Assembly: GCF_001690685.1 (NCBI RefSeq)
Contig: NZ_LZGL01000005.1
Location: 62,001-126,000, forward strand
Source of the DNA: Gilliamella sp. wkB112
GTDB taxonomy: Bacteria > Pseudomonadota > Gammaproteobacteria > Enterobacterales > Orbaceae
Direction of reading: 5' to 3'
Length of the DNA: 64,000 nucleotides
The notes under the pieces are model-generated. The model had not been told where the DNA came from and ran no database searches. It was given only the letters and a program-made list of their open reading frames with translations. The position numbers were made by a program, and so were the translations under genes. Position 1 is the first letter of the stretch, and each line of letters starts with the position of its first letter. This document shows positions 49,209 through 59,099 of the stretch, one piece after another.

Positions 49209-50514
49209 TTTTGTCTTCGCCTACAATTTTAATATAAGCGTCACCTTTTATTTCCTGAACCCAAACTTGGGCTTCCTCAGTAAATTTGCGATTAAAAATA
49301 AGTCGGTAAGCTTGTTCTTTCTTAGCTAAATTAGTACGATCAGTTTGTTTACTGTCGATTAATTGGATAAGATGCCAACCAAATGATGACTTAATTGGTT
49401 GACTAATCTCACCTTTTTTTAACTGTAATAAGGCATTTTTAAATGCACTATCGTAACGATCTGGTAGATTCCAACCAAGATTCCCTCCATTATCCTTAGA
49501 ACCAGGATCTTCAGAATTAGCTTTTGCAGCAGCTTCAAAGGTTATGGCTCCACTCATAATTGATTTACGGAGATCATTTAACTTCTGTTTAGCTATTTGG
49601 TCAGTAACTAAGACATTTGTTTTAATTAAGATATGGCGAGCATTAACTTCTTGAGCCGTAATAGTTTTAGGTGCCTCAGAACGAGTATCATCAACTTTAA
49701 TAATATGGAAACCAACACCAGAACGAATTGGACCAATAATACTTCCTTTAGGGGCTCGAATTAATCGTTCTTCAAAGATAGTAGGTAATTCATTTAATTT
49801 ATGCCAACCCATGCTACCACCTTTTAAAGCACGATCATCATTGGAATAAGAAGTGGCTAATTTAGCAAAGCTTTCACCTTTTTGAGCTCGATTAACAATT
49901 TCGTTTGCTTTACTGGTGGCGGTATCAATTTGTTGTTTGGATGCTTTTTCTGGAATGGCAATTAAAATATGGCTAATGTTGACATCAATATTATTTGTTG
50001 GTTGTTGTGTAATAGTTTTAGCCAAATTTTCGATTTCTTTATCAGAAATTTTAATTCTAGGTCGTACCGCATCAAGTCTAGCTTGCTCCATCAACATATC
50101 ATTATGGATGCGTTCTCGATAAGAACTATAACTAATCCCCATAGTGGATAATTTACTTCTTAATTCATCAATAGACATACCATTTTCTGCAGCAATGTTA
50201 GAAATGGTATTAGTTACTTCATCATCACTTATTGTGATTTTAGCTTTAGCCGCTCTTTGTAAAATTAAATTCTCAATTATCAAGCGATCTATAATTTGCT
50301 TGCGCAACACCTTATCGTCTGGCAGATTTTTAGCAGCAGTGCTAGCTTTGATTGTTTTCAACATATCATTAACGTCACTTTCTAAAATAACATTGTTATT
50401 GACGACAGCAGCAACTTGCTCAATAACTTTTGGTGCTGCATTGGCAGATAAAGAAGAAATAAGTCCAATACTAATACTTAAGTTTAATGCGATAATTAGT
50501 TTTAATAATTTCAT
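49201..50514 (-). CDS. surA: SurA, periplasmic chaperone and prolyl isomerase
   Basis: 437 residues. A signal peptide (cleavage after ANA, about residue 27) is followed by the helical chaperone domain and two parvulin domains (about 173-275 and 285-390). Both carry the GG-LGW/GGSMGW signature and [16 protein letters not shown]. SurA escorts outer-membrane proteins, including LptD, to BamA. It lies 58 bases after lptD, its main client, as in E. coli. Confidence 0.96.
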   Translation of the reverse strand: MKLLKLIIALNLSISIGLISSLSANAAPKVIEQVAAVVNNNVILESDVNDMLKTIKASTAAKNLPDDKVLRKQIIDRLIIENLILQRAAKAKITISDDEVTNTISNIAAENGMSIDELRSKLSTMGISYSSYRERIHNDMLMEQARLDAVRPRIKISDKEIENLAKTITQQPTNNIDVNISHILIAIPEKASKQQIDTATSKANEIVNRAQKGESFAKLATSYSNDDRALKGGSMGWHKLNELPTIFEERLIRAPKGSIIGPIRSGVGFHIIKVDDTRSEAPKTITAQEVNARHILIKTNVLVTDQIAKQKLNDLRKSIMSGAITFEAAAKANSEDPGSKDNGGNLGWNLPDRYDSAFKNALLQLKKGEISQPIKSSFGWHLIQLIDSKQTDRTNLAKKEQAYRLIFNRKFTEEAQVWVQEIKGDAYIKIVGEDKNE

Positions 50515-50572
50515 GTTAATTCAACTCATTTTGTTGTTACAGTGTTATTACTGTAATAAATTAGTTATGTTT

Positions 50573-52939
50573 TTATTCAAATGCGGTTGTATAAGGTAAC
50601 TTGCCAAAACTTAGCATTTTAGCTTTGGCATCACTTGTACGACCTAATCCTTGTAATTCAAAATTTACTGAAAATTTATTTTCATATTTACTTTCATTAC
50701 GATCCCAGTCAGTTAATTTTCTGCCATATTGGACCGTCATTCCCCAACAGCAATCACTATAATGCAAACCAACAAAACCGTCAGCTGTTTGGCCTAATTT
50801 AACATCATAATAGTAAGAACCCACAGCGTTAACAGTCTGAGAAAGTGGCCAAGTAGTCATAACTCCGGCTTGCGAGATATCCTGTTTGTAATATGTATTA
50901 CTATTTGAAACCGTATCTATATAATTATGATTAGCATAACGATAAGAGAGCTGTAGTAATTTTTCACTCGAAGGACGATATTCAAAAATCGTATTTGCTA
51001 ACGAAATAGTATTAATGCGAGTATCATATTGTACTCCACTACGGAAAATCAAATCATCGCTTACTTGCCAAAAACTATCTGTAGCCCAAGTTATACTGCC
51101 TGTATCAGAATTTTTATCTAGTTCATTATTATGTTCGCTGGTTTTTGATTTGGTAAAATAAGTAATTTGTCCAATGGAAAAATTAAATTTTTCAAGTTTA
51201 TTGTCATCATATAATCGAGTGGTAACACCCGCAGCTAAATTGTTTGTCGAAGCAATACGATCTAAACCACTATAGGGTTGATCTCTAAATAAACCAGTAT
51301 AATCAAATTGTAGTAAAGTTGAATCATAGCTGCCAATATTGGATTGATTTCGATAAGGAATATAAGTATATTTTACCCGTGGTTCTAATGTTTGAGTATA
51401 ACCCTCGATGAAAGGCATATCACGTTCAAAAACAACTTTGCCGTCAATACTAAACTTTGGTATAAATCGGTTAACATTGCGATCTAACTTATTTTTATCA
51501 TTATTTGTAATTGATTCATTATGTTTTTTTATATTATCTTGATTATAATGGGTTGCCATTAAACCAGCTTCAGTAGTTACTGAAGCCCAAGAGTTGTTTA
51601 GTGTATAATTAAGCGTAGGCTCTATATGGGAACGCCATGCTCTAGGTTTTTTATTTCCGGAAGTAATAAAATGAGATATTTGCGAAAAAGTCTTAAATTT
51701 TAATGGCCCCATGTCATAATTATAATAATGTATATCTAATTGAGGTTGGGTTTGGTACAGGTCATCTTTCCCTCCCGTATATAAAGGTTGAAAGTGGCGA
51801 TAACCTAAAGTAACATCCCAATTTTCATTATTATAACCAGCTTGGTAAAACTGGGTTAAGTAACCATCAGTTTCTGATGCATACTGAGAATCTAAGTCAT
51901 TTGAATATTGATTATCACTCACTCTGGTCGTATTAGCATAAAAGCGCCAGTTGTAATTAATTAATTGGAATTCTTCCCAATGGAATAACCATCGATGCTG
52001 GTTGTTATCATAATTATTTCCATTTAATTTTTTATCTCTATCCTCACCGTACTGGGCATCATGTTGTAACCAATCAAATGCTAATGTGCCTAAGCCAATT
52101 TCATTTAAATAGCGAAATTCAGTTTGTAACTGTATACCTCGTTGTTGTAATACTCTTGGAGTAAATGTGGCATCGTAATTAGGTGCTATATTCCAATAGA
52201 TGGGTAACGAAAAATCTATACCATCAACGCTATCATAACTAAAATTAGGTATTAATAGTCCTGAACGACGTTTATCACCTGTTGGTAATTGTAAATAAGG
52301 TGAATACAAAACAGGTACTTTGCCTATACGAAAAACTGCATTCCAGACTTCAAGTAACTGTTCATCTCTATCATGGATAACGGTAGTTCCTTTAATGTTC
52401 CAAGTACTATCATTTATAGGGCAAGAAGTATAACTACCATTTTTTAAAATAACATATCTATTGTTTTCGAGTTTCATCTCATCAGCATCACCACGACCAA
52501 GTCTATCGACTAAGTGATATTCACCCGGAGTCATATTAGTGTCATTATTATTAAGATTTATTAGAGCATTATTACCTTTCATCTTAATCAGATTGTCTTG
52601 ATAAGTAATATTCCCTTCGAGTTTGGCTGTTCGATAATTTTTATCTTGAGTATCAATAGTTACCTTATCTGCTTTAACGGTACGGTTACCTTGCTCGATT
52701 AAAACATTACCTTGATAAATAGCAGTATTAGGATAAAAAGCTTCAAATTGGTTGGATTCGGCTTCAACAGGTAAAGTGTTGATATCACCATTGACTAAAG
52801 GACGATCAAATATAGGGACATCAATAAGACATTGAGGATTATTGCTTTCAGCTTTAGGTAGGTTTATAGCATAGCTGCTATTGTTATACAATGTGCAGGT
52901 AATGGCTATAGCTATAAATGATGGCGTTAATTTTTTCAT
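50573..52939 (-). CDS. lptD: LptD, LPS transport outer-membrane barrel
   Basis: 788 residues from ATG 52939 (a TTG one codon earlier is in frame). The signal peptide ends near Ala24. An OstA-type jellyroll (about 60-190) leads to the large barrel. The four cysteines that form LptD disulfides are present: Cys37 (NPQCLID), one in YTSCPIND (about 175), and the Cys-Cys pair in YSDCCWGM (about 735). Also SPYLQLPTGDKRRSGLLIPN and GLFRDQPYSGLDRIAS. With LptE it puts LPS on the cell surface. Its ribosome-binding site is weak. Confidence 0.96.
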   Translation of the reverse strand: MKKLTPSFIAIAITCTLYNNSSYAINLPKAESNNPQCLIDVPIFDRPLVNGDINTLPVEAESNQFEAFYPNTAIYQGNVLIEQGNRTVKADKVTIDTQDKNYRTAKLEGNITYQDNLIKMKGNNALINLNNNDTNMTPGEYHLVDRLGRGDADEMKLENNRYVILKNGSYTSCPINDSTWNIKGTTVIHDRDEQLLEVWNAVFRIGKVPVLYSPYLQLPTGDKRRSGLLIPNFSYDSVDGIDFSLPIYWNIAPNYDATFTPRVLQQRGIQLQTEFRYLNEIGLGTLAFDWLQHDAQYGEDRDKKLNGNNYDNNQHRWLFHWEEFQLINYNWRFYANTTRVSDNQYSNDLDSQYASETDGYLTQFYQAGYNNENWDVTLGYRHFQPLYTGGKDDLYQTQPQLDIHYYNYDMGPLKFKTFSQISHFITSGNKKPRAWRSHIEPTLNYTLNNSWASVTTEAGLMATHYNQDNIKKHNESITNNDKNKLDRNVNRFIPKFSIDGKVVFERDMPFIEGYTQTLEPRVKYTYIPYRNQSNIGSYDSTLLQFDYTGLFRDQPYSGLDRIASTNNLAAGVTTRLYDDNKLEKFNFSIGQITYFTKSKTSEHNNELDKNSDTGSITWATDSFWQVSDDLIFRSGVQYDTRINTISLANTIFEYRPSSEKLLQLSYRYANHNYIDTVSNSNTYYKQDISQAGVMTTWPLSQTVNAVGSYYYDVKLGQTADGFVGLHYSDCCWGMTVQYGRKLTDWDRNESKYENKFSVNFELQGLGRTSDAKAKMLSFGKLPYTTAFE

Positions 52940-53014
52940 CAATGTTCAAAAGGTAATCGTGATTATTTTGATTGAAGCATTATAGCGGTTATTTGTAAAA
53001 GTGCGAATGAAAAA

Positions 53015-54349
53015 TTAACGTTTAACCCTACGTCTGCTTGTTTTATTTAGTTGTTTAACCATGGATATGCGTTTTTCAACACTAACCGATTGAAATTCAT
53101 GCCACCATTTTGCTAAATCTAATAGTTCACCTTTTTCAATCGCTGAACGCATCTCAAGAAGATCGTAAGCGGCTCGAAACTTAGGATGTTCTAAAATAGC
53201 GAAGGCTCGTTTGCCTTCTCGTTTTTTCATACGTAATTGTAAACGCCAAATGTCTCCCATTACCGTAGTTAATCGTCTTGGAATAGCGATAATTCGACAT
53301 TGTTCATTTAATGTTTCGTTAATTGCCATTGAAAAAGAATCATGAAATTGCAAACCACTTTCAACACATGTAAGTTGGGTTTGTTCAATGATTGGATACC
53401 AAAAAAAGGCAGCAAACAAAAATGCTGGATTTACTCGTTGGTTATTAGCAATGCGATAGTCAGTATTTTTTAAGGCTTGTTCAATAATTTTTTCTAAATT
53501 ACTATTGCTATTTGGTGTAAACAAGCGATTAATACTAGGAAAAAGTTGTTCAAAAAGATGATATTGCTTTAGTAAAACGTAAGTAGCATAGCCATTTCCA
53601 CTTTGTAATAGTTTAATTACTTCATCAAATAACCGAGCTGCTGGAATATTTTTTAATAATGGGGCTAATTCTTTAATAGGTTTTGCAGTAGCTGGTTCGA
53701 TCTTCATATTTAACTTGGCTGAAAAACGAACGGTTCTTAGCATCCTAACAGGATCTTCTTGATAACGTATTTTGGGTTCACCGATTAAGCGAATTATCCC
53801 TTGTCTCAGATCATTCAAACCACCACAATAATCACGTAAAGAAAAATCTTTAATATTATAATAAAGCGCATTCATAGTGAAATCACGGCGCAAAGCATCT
53901 TGTTCAATGGTGCCATAAACGTTATCACGTAGTAGCATACCTGACTGTGAGCGCTTTGCAATGTTGGTTGGTGCTTCTAAGTTATCATGGGTTCCGCGAA
54001 AAGTAGCAACTTCGATAATTTCTTTGCCAAACATAATATGTGCAAGGCGAAAACGTCTTCCTACTAATCGGCAGTTACGAAAAATTTTTTGTATTTGTTC
54101 AGGAGTTGCATTAGTTGTAACGTCAAAATCTTTAGGTTTCTTACCTAATAATAGATCTCTGATACAACCGCCAACTAAATAAGCTTCATAGCCTTGTTTG
54201 TTCAATCGATGAAGAACTTTTAATGCATTTTCACTTATATCTTTTCTTGAAATGTTATGTTCATTACGTGGAATAGATACATAATCAATTGATTGAAATT
54301 CTTCTTGACGAAATATTTTTCGATAAAAGCGTGAAACTTGCTTAAAAAT
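53015..54349 (-). CDS. pcnB: PcnB, poly(A) polymerase I, with predicted AUU start
   Basis: 444 residues if translation begins at ATT 54349. The first conventional in-frame start is TTG 54205, but that would cut away 48 residues that plainly align with E. coli PcnB ([31 protein letters not shown]). No ATG or GTG exists in that stretch. GAGGTG lies 4 bases before the ATT. E. coli pcnB is known to use AUU, keeping the enzyme scarce. Catalytic features: [20 protein letters not shown] with the DxD pair, and REDPVRMLR-like [14 protein letters not shown]. The enzyme adds poly(A) to RNA 3' ends and promotes decay. A basic tail ends the protein. Confidence 0.93.
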   Translation of the reverse strand: MFKQVSRFYRKIFRQEEFQSIDYVSIPRNEHNISRKDISENALKVLHRLNKQGYEAYLVGGCIRDLLLGKKPKDFDVTTNATPEQIQKIFRNCRLVGRRFRLAHIMFGKEIIEVATFRGTHDNLEAPTNIAKRSQSGMLLRDNVYGTIEQDALRRDFTMNALYYNIKDFSLRDYCGGLNDLRQGIIRLIGEPKIRYQEDPVRMLRTVRFSAKLNMKIEPATAKPIKELAPLLKNIPAARLFDEVIKLLQSGNGYATYVLLKQYHLFEQLFPSINRLFTPNSNSNLEKIIEQALKNTDYRIANNQRVNPAFLFAAFFWYPIIEQTQLTCVESGLQFHDSFSMAINETLNEQCRIIAIPRRLTTVMGDIWRLQLRMKKREGKRAFAILEHPKFRAAYDLLEMRSAIEKGELLDLAKWWHEFQSVSVEKRISMVKQLNKTSRRRVKR

Positions 54350-54807
54350 AGCACACCTCAGTAAGTATTACGAACTTAATAACAAAATATAGCGCGCGAT
54401 TATAGCGCAATTACTACTAACTTTCCAAATTTCTTATGAATGGTGTTTTAATGTTCTAGAACATTAGAATTTTTCTATTGTTATTATAATATTCTATTTG
54501 ATTTTTTCTTTATAATTATCAACAATAGTAGATAACATATTTAATATGTACAATTGGTAATACCCATATTTAATAATATAACTTTATCTTGTTCAAGTTG
54601 GCGCCGTTTTATAAGTTGTTTAAGATTCATTAAATCTATATTTAAAACGGTTTTTTAATTAATCATTGATAGAATAAAATAGTTTATTAAAACAATAGAT
54701 TATATTGTTTTAATAAAGCTTTATTTAAGTTTAATTGCTAGACTAAGTTGAACTATCTATCATAGTAATTGGTAAACACCATTAACTAATAATTACTTGG
54801 GGACATT
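54350..54807. promoter_or_regulatory. Divergent region between pcnB and oxyR
   Basis: 458 AT-rich bases holding the pcnB and oxyR promoters. A structured element followed by a T-run at 54604-54656 looks like the end of a transcript (see separate entry). CTAT and ATAG elements at 54753-54765, close to the oxyR start, are reminiscent of OxyR contacts and could mediate autoregulation, but the match is partial. Confidence 0.45.
54604..54656 (+). terminator. Terminator-like structure upstream of oxyR, possible sRNA 3' end
   Basis: CCGTTTTA (54604) pairs perfectly with TAAAACGG (54643-54650) and is followed by six T. The 31-base loop contains a second small hairpin, AGATT/AATCT. No annotated plus-strand gene ends nearby, so the structure could terminate a small RNA; in E. 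coli the peroxide-induced sRNA OxyS flanks oxyR, though on the opposite strand. A promoter is not evident. Confidence 0.4.
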
Positions 54808-55734
54808 ATGAATATTCGTGATTTAGAATATTTTGTTTCGTTAGCTGAATTTCGCCATTTTCGTAAAGCTGCTGATGCTTGTAATGTAAGTCAACCAACA
54901 TTAAGTGGGCAAATAAGAAAATTAGAAGATGAGTTGGGCGTTATGCTACTTGAAAGAACTAGTAGGAAAGTGCTATTTACGCAAACAGGTATGATGCTAG
55001 TTGAGCAATCAAAGGAGATTTTGCGTAATATTCAGATTCTTAAAGAAATGGCTAGTCGTCAAGGTGAAGAGATGTCAGGACCGATGCATATTGGATTAAT
55101 TCCGACTATTGCACCTTATCTTTTACCACATGTTATTACCGTGTTACATGAGTCTTTTCCACAGCTTGAACTTTATTTACATGAGGCGCAAACTGCCAAT
55201 ATTGTGGCACAACTTGAAAGTGGTAAACTTGATTGTGCTATTATTGCCCAAGTTAAAGAAACGTCACAATTTATTGAATTACCTTTGTTTAATGAGCCAA
55301 TGTTTTTGGCTGTACCGGCTAGTGACGAATTAGCTCATAAGAAAACAGTTAAACTATCAAGCTTAAAAGGGCAAAAGTTTTTAATGCTAGAAGATGGTCA
55401 TTGTTTGCGTGAACATGCTATGGGGTATTGTTTTCAAGTGGGTATTGATGAAGATAAACAGTTTAAAGCTACCAGTCTCGAGACCTTACGTAGTATGATT
55501 GCTGCTGGCAGAGGTATTACTCTGTTTCCAGAGTTGGCTGCACCAAATGAACGTACTCGGGATAATATTTGTTATATTCCCTGTACCGATCCAGTGCCGA
55601 CGCGTAGCATTGCTCTTATTTACCGTCCGGGATCTCCATTGCGTTCACGTTATGAGACAATTGCTAAAACTATTCGCGATCATATGCCTAAAGTATTTTC
55701 TGAAAAAGAAAAATTATTAAAAAGTAGTAGTTAA
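54808..55734 (+). CDS. oxyR: OxyR, peroxide-sensing LysR-type regulator
   Basis: 308 residues. The helix-turn-helix (about 1-60, HFRKAADACNVSQPTLSGQI) and the sensor domain align closely with E. coli OxyR. The redox cysteines fall at exactly Cys199 and Cys208 (EDGHCLREHAMGYCF), so hydrogen peroxide sensing by disulfide formation is expected. Start ATG 54808 follows TTGGGGAC. fabR comes 18 bases downstream; sthA, which separates them in E. coli, is absent. Confidence 0.97.
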   Translation: MNIRDLEYFVSLAEFRHFRKAADACNVSQPTLSGQIRKLEDELGVMLLERTSRKVLFTQTGMMLVEQSKEILRNIQILKEMASRQGEEMSGPMHIGLIPTIAPYLLPHVITVLHESFPQLELYLHEAQTANIVAQLESGKLDCAIIAQVKETSQFIELPLFNEPMFLAVPASDELAHKKTVKLSSLKGQKFLMLEDGHCLREHAMGYCFQVGIDEDKQFKATSLETLRSMIAAGRGITLFPELAAPNERTRDNICYIPCTDPVPTRSIALIYRPGSPLRSRYETIAKTIRDHMPKVFSEKEKLLKSSS

Positions 55735-55752
55735 GTAGATTTAAGTTCGAAA

Positions 55753-56397
55753 ATGAAAAATAATAAAACCAATGGTGTACGAGCTCAGCAAAAGGAAAAA
55801 ACACGGCGGACTTTGATCGAGGCTGCCTTTAACCAGCTCAATGCTGAGCAAGGTTTTGCTAGTCTAAGTTTACGTGAAGTTGCGCGTGAAGCGGGTATTG
55901 CTGCTACCTCATTTTATCGACATTTTCGTGATATGGACGAATTAGGTTTAGCTATGGTTGATGAAAGTGGTTTAACACTCCGTCAATTATTGCGCCAAGC
56001 CCGTAAACGAATAGAAAAAGGTGGTAGTGTTTTACAAACTTCTGTAACAACGTTTATTGAATTTATTGATAAAAATCCTAAAGTATTTCTGCTGTTATTG
56101 CGTGAAAAAGCTGGAACTTCATCCGCTTTTCGTTCAGCTATTGCTCGAGAAATTCAACACTTTATTGTAGAGCTAGTTGATTATTTAGATAATGCCAATG
56201 AAATGCCTCATCGCTATAATGAAGCTCAAGCTGAAGCGATGGTAACTATTGCTTTTAATGCAGGGGCAGAAGCTATAGATTTTGATGAAATCAAACGCCA
56301 AAAATTAATTGAAGACCTTATTTTTCAATTGCGAATGGTATCCAGAGGTGCATATTATCTTTATCGTAAAGAAAAAATTAAACAAGAAAACCATTAG
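55753..56397 (+). CDS. fabR: FabR, TetR-family repressor of unsaturated fatty acid synthesis
   Basis: 214 residues. The N-terminal helix-turn-helix is nearly that of E. coli Fab[40 protein letters not shown]. In E. coli FabR represses fabA and fabB in response to acyl-CoA/acyl-ACP saturation. The start at 55753 adds six residues (MKNNKT) ahead of the E. coli-like N-terminus. oxyR and fabR are probably co-transcribed here. Confidence 0.94.
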   Translation: MKNNKTNGVRAQQKEKTRRTLIEAAFNQLNAEQGFASLSLREVAREAGIAATSFYRHFRDMDELGLAMVDESGLTLRQLLRQARKRIEKGGSVLQTSVTTFIEFIDKNPKVFLLLLREKAGTSSAFRSAIAREIQHFIVELVDYLDNANEMPHRYNEAQAEAMVTIAFNAGAEAIDFDEIKRQKLIEDLIFQLRMVSRGAYYLYRKEKIKQENH

Positions 56398-56586
56398 TCT
56401 TTTATTTTATTTTTATACTCAAGCGTTTATCTCTCCTGAAACATCTTTACAAAATTAGTTTTATACACTTATCACCATGAATTTATTTAGTATGATTTAT
56501 CCAAAGTAATTGTTATGCTTATTTGTATGGCTATTTTCAATTATCCAGTTAGGGTAAAGCTTTTTGTTTAGAATGGAATTAATCAC

Positions 56587-57624
56587 ATGATTAAATTGCT
56601 TTTGCTGTTTAACACCTTAGTCTTATGTTTCCCTCTGGTTGCTTATGCATCTTTCAATGTTGGTTTTAAAGAAATTAATTTAGATAAAGAAGGTAGTCGA
56701 CCTTTAAACATTGCTGTCTGGTATCCTGTCAAAAATGAAGGAAAAATAGTAGCTATAGGTGAGAATGTGGTTTTTTATGGACCTAAAGTAATATTAAATG
56801 GAAAACCTTTGTTAAAGAAGAATGGTAATCCATTAATTGTTATTTCTCATGGTTATGGCGGTAGTTGGCGTAATTTAAGTTGGCTAGCTTATGAATTATC
56901 TCGTCAAGGATATATTGTGGCTGCCCCTAATCATCCAGGTACCACTTTTTTAAATCGAGATATAAAACAAGCCACTCAGTTACGGCAACGGCCAAGAGAT
57001 TTAAGTAGGACTATTGATACTATAATTATAGATAAGGATTTTGTAAATCGTATCGACATGAATAGAATTTCAGCTATTGGGCATTCTCTTGGTGGATGGA
57101 CAGTCATTGCACTTGCTGGTGGTAAGTTTAATACAGCACAATTTAAGCAAGATTGTATGACTCATTCGAATTTAAAGGCATGTCAATTGGTAGCTGATCT
57201 TGGATTGGATAACCCTGAATTAAATATGAGTATGATAGACCCTCGTATAAAAGCTATTATTACTTTAGATGCCGGGTTAGTTAGAGGATTTACAGCTGAA
57301 AGTTTGCAAAAAATTGATATTCCTTCTTTAGTTATTGGCGCAGGGATTGATGTTGGCGATATGGCTGTTGAACTAGAATCTGGCTATTTACAACAATTTC
57401 TTACCAAACCATTGTCGACTTATGTTGTGATCCCTGATGCTCTACATTTTAGCTTTATGCAAGAGTGTAAGGTGGGAGCAGTCGATTTATTAAATAAAGA
57501 AAGCAAAGGGGAAGGAATTATTTGTCAAGATGGCGGTGATCGGGAAAGAACTGAAATTCATCGTGAACTTAGTTATCTTATTATTGGCTTTTTGTCTACA
57601 ACAACGATGAGTAATATAAATTAG
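56587..57624 (+). CDS. Secreted alpha/beta hydrolase (dienelactone-hydrolase/PAF-acetylhydrolase-like)
   Basis: 345 residues with a signal peptide (cleavage near AYA, residue 21), so periplasmic or exported. The nucleophile elbow is GHSLGG (Ser167), preceded by an oxyanion-type HGYGGSWRNL; the likely catalytic His is in PDALHFSF (about 289). The Asp is probably in AGIDVGD. Several cysteines may form disulfides. Substrate is unknown: small esters or lipids are possible. The gene is monocistronic, with a clear terminator, and sits at an apparent junction between oxyR-fabR and pntAB. Confidence 0.8.
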   Translation: MIKLLLLFNTLVLCFPLVAYASFNVGFKEINLDKEGSRPLNIAVWYPVKNEGKIVAIGENVVFYGPKVILNGKPLLKKNGNPLIVISHGYGGSWRNLSWLAYELSRQGYIVAAPNHPGTTFLNRDIKQATQLRQRPRDLSRTIDTIIIDKDFVNRIDMNRISAIGHSLGGWTVIALAGGKFNTAQFKQDCMTHSNLKACQLVADLGLDNPELNMSMIDPRIKAIITLDAGLVRGFTAESLQKIDIPSLVIGAGIDVGDMAVELESGYLQQFLTKPLSTYVVIPDALHFSFMQECKVGAVDLLNKESKGEGIICQDGGDRERTEIHRELSYLIIGFLSTTTMSNIN

Positions 57625-57634
57625 CGTTGTATAT

Positions 57635-57670
57635 AATTACTGCGACAAAAGCCGCAGTAATTTGTAGTTT
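57635..57670 (+). terminator. Terminator after the alpha/beta hydrolase
   Basis: Ten-base perfect stem AATTACTGCG/CGCAGTAATT with an 8-base loop, then TTGTAGTTT. It may also serve convergent pntB. Confidence 0.7.
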
Positions 57671-57688
57671 AATATAGTGTTTTCGCTA

Positions 57689-59083
57689 TTATAAGTTTTG
57701 TAACACTTTTTCAACACTATCTTTGGCATCACCAAATAGCATATAGCTATTTTCTTTAAAGAATAGTGGATTTTGTACGCCAGCATAACCAGTATTCATT
57801 GAACGTTTAGAAATAATAACTGTTTTGGCTTTCCAAACTTCGAGCACCGGCATTCCTGCAATCGGACTGTTAGGATCTTCTTCTGCGGCTGGATTTACTG
57901 TATCATTGGCACCAATAACCCATACAACATCAGTATCAGGGAAGTCATCATTAATTTCATCCATTTCTAATACGATATCATAAGGTACTTTGGCTTCAGC
58001 TAATAATACATTCATATGACCAGGTAAACGTCCTGCAACAGGGTGAATACCAAATCTTACTTCAATGTCCATAGAGCGAAGTTTTTCCGTAATATTGCTA
58101 ACTGCACCTTGAGCTTGCGCAACAGCCATTCCGTAACCAGGAACAATAATTACCGAACGAGCTTCTTTCAATGTTTGCGCAACTTCGGCGGGTTGGATTT
58201 CACGATATTCACCTTGTTCTTCATCAGATGAGCTTGCGGAACTACCATCACTACCGAAACCACCTGCGATAACACTAATAAATGAACGATTCATCGCTTT
58301 ACACATAATATAAGAAAGAATCGCCCCTGAAGAACCAACTAATGCACCGGTAACAATTAATAGATCGTTGCCTAGCATGAAACCAGCGGCGGCAGCGGCC
58401 CAACCTGAATAAGAGTTCAACATTGAAATAACCACTGGCATATCAGCGCCACCAATTGATGCTACCAGATGAAAACCGAACACCAATGCAATTATGGTCA
58501 TAACTAGTAAACTAATCAGTGCACCAGTACCGGATTCTACTTTGATAAAAGTGAACATTAATATGATTGAAACAACGATAGCAGCTAAGTTCCAGTAATG
58601 TTTGTACGGGATTGATAAAGGCTTTGAACTGATTCGACCATTTAATTTACCAAATGCGACCACAGAACCAGAGAAGGTTACTGCACCGATAAATATCCCC
58701 ACAAAAATTTCAACTAAATGTACGGTAAGTTCACTAGGTGGGAAAGATGATATATGCGGATCTAAAAAACTATTAAAGCCAACAAGAACTGCCGCCATCC
58801 CCACAAAACTGTGAAGTAGTGCAACTAGTTCTGGCATTTGGGTCATTTCTACTTTTTTAGCTAGATATAAACCAATTGCAGCGCCAATAATCATCGCAAT
58901 AATGATCCAGTGTAATCCTCCACGGATACTAGCAATTGCTGCGATAAGAGCAATTGCCATACCAATCATGCCGTAAATATTACCTGATTTTGCTGATTCT
59001 TGGTTTGAAAGTCCACGTAAGCTAAAAATAAAGAGTAAGGCAGCAATCACATAAGCTGCTTGAATGATTCCATTACTTAACAT
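57689..59083 (-). CDS. pntB: PntB, membrane transhydrogenase beta subunit
   Basis: 464 residues (E. coli 462). About nine membrane segments form the proton channel half (1-260), with [16 protein letters not shown]. The cytoplasmic NADP(H)-binding domain follows (about 285-464) with [30 protein letters not shown] and [13 protein letters not shown]. The enzyme uses the proton gradient to make NADPH from NADH. pntA is 16 bases upstream on the same strand. Confidence 0.97.
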   Translation of the reverse strand: MLSNGIIQAAYVIAALLFIFSLRGLSNQESAKSGNIYGMIGMAIALIAAIASIRGGLHWIIIAMIIGAAIGLYLAKKVEMTQMPELVALLHSFVGMAAVLVGFNSFLDPHISSFPPSELTVHLVEIFVGIFIGAVTFSGSVVAFGKLNGRISSKPLSIPYKHYWNLAAIVVSIILMFTFIKVESGTGALISLLVMTIIALVFGFHLVASIGGADMPVVISMLNSYSGWAAAAAGFMLGNDLLIVTGALVGSSGAILSYIMCKAMNRSFISVIAGGFGSDGSSASSSDEEQGEYREIQPAEVAQTLKEARSVIIVPGYGMAVAQAQGAVSNITEKLRSMDIEVRFGIHPVAGRLPGHMNVLLAEAKVPYDIVLEMDEINDDFPDTDVVWVIGANDTVNPAAEEDPNSPIAGMPVLEVWKAKTVIISKRSMNTGYAGVQNPLFFKENSYMLFGDAKDSVEKVLQNL

Positions 59084-59099
59084 TATTTATGATCTCCTC

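Noticed and set aside
54205-54205. TTG 54205 as the pcnB start
   Set aside because: It would remove 48 residues conserved with E. coli PcnB; the AUU at 54349 with GAGGTG is a better start.
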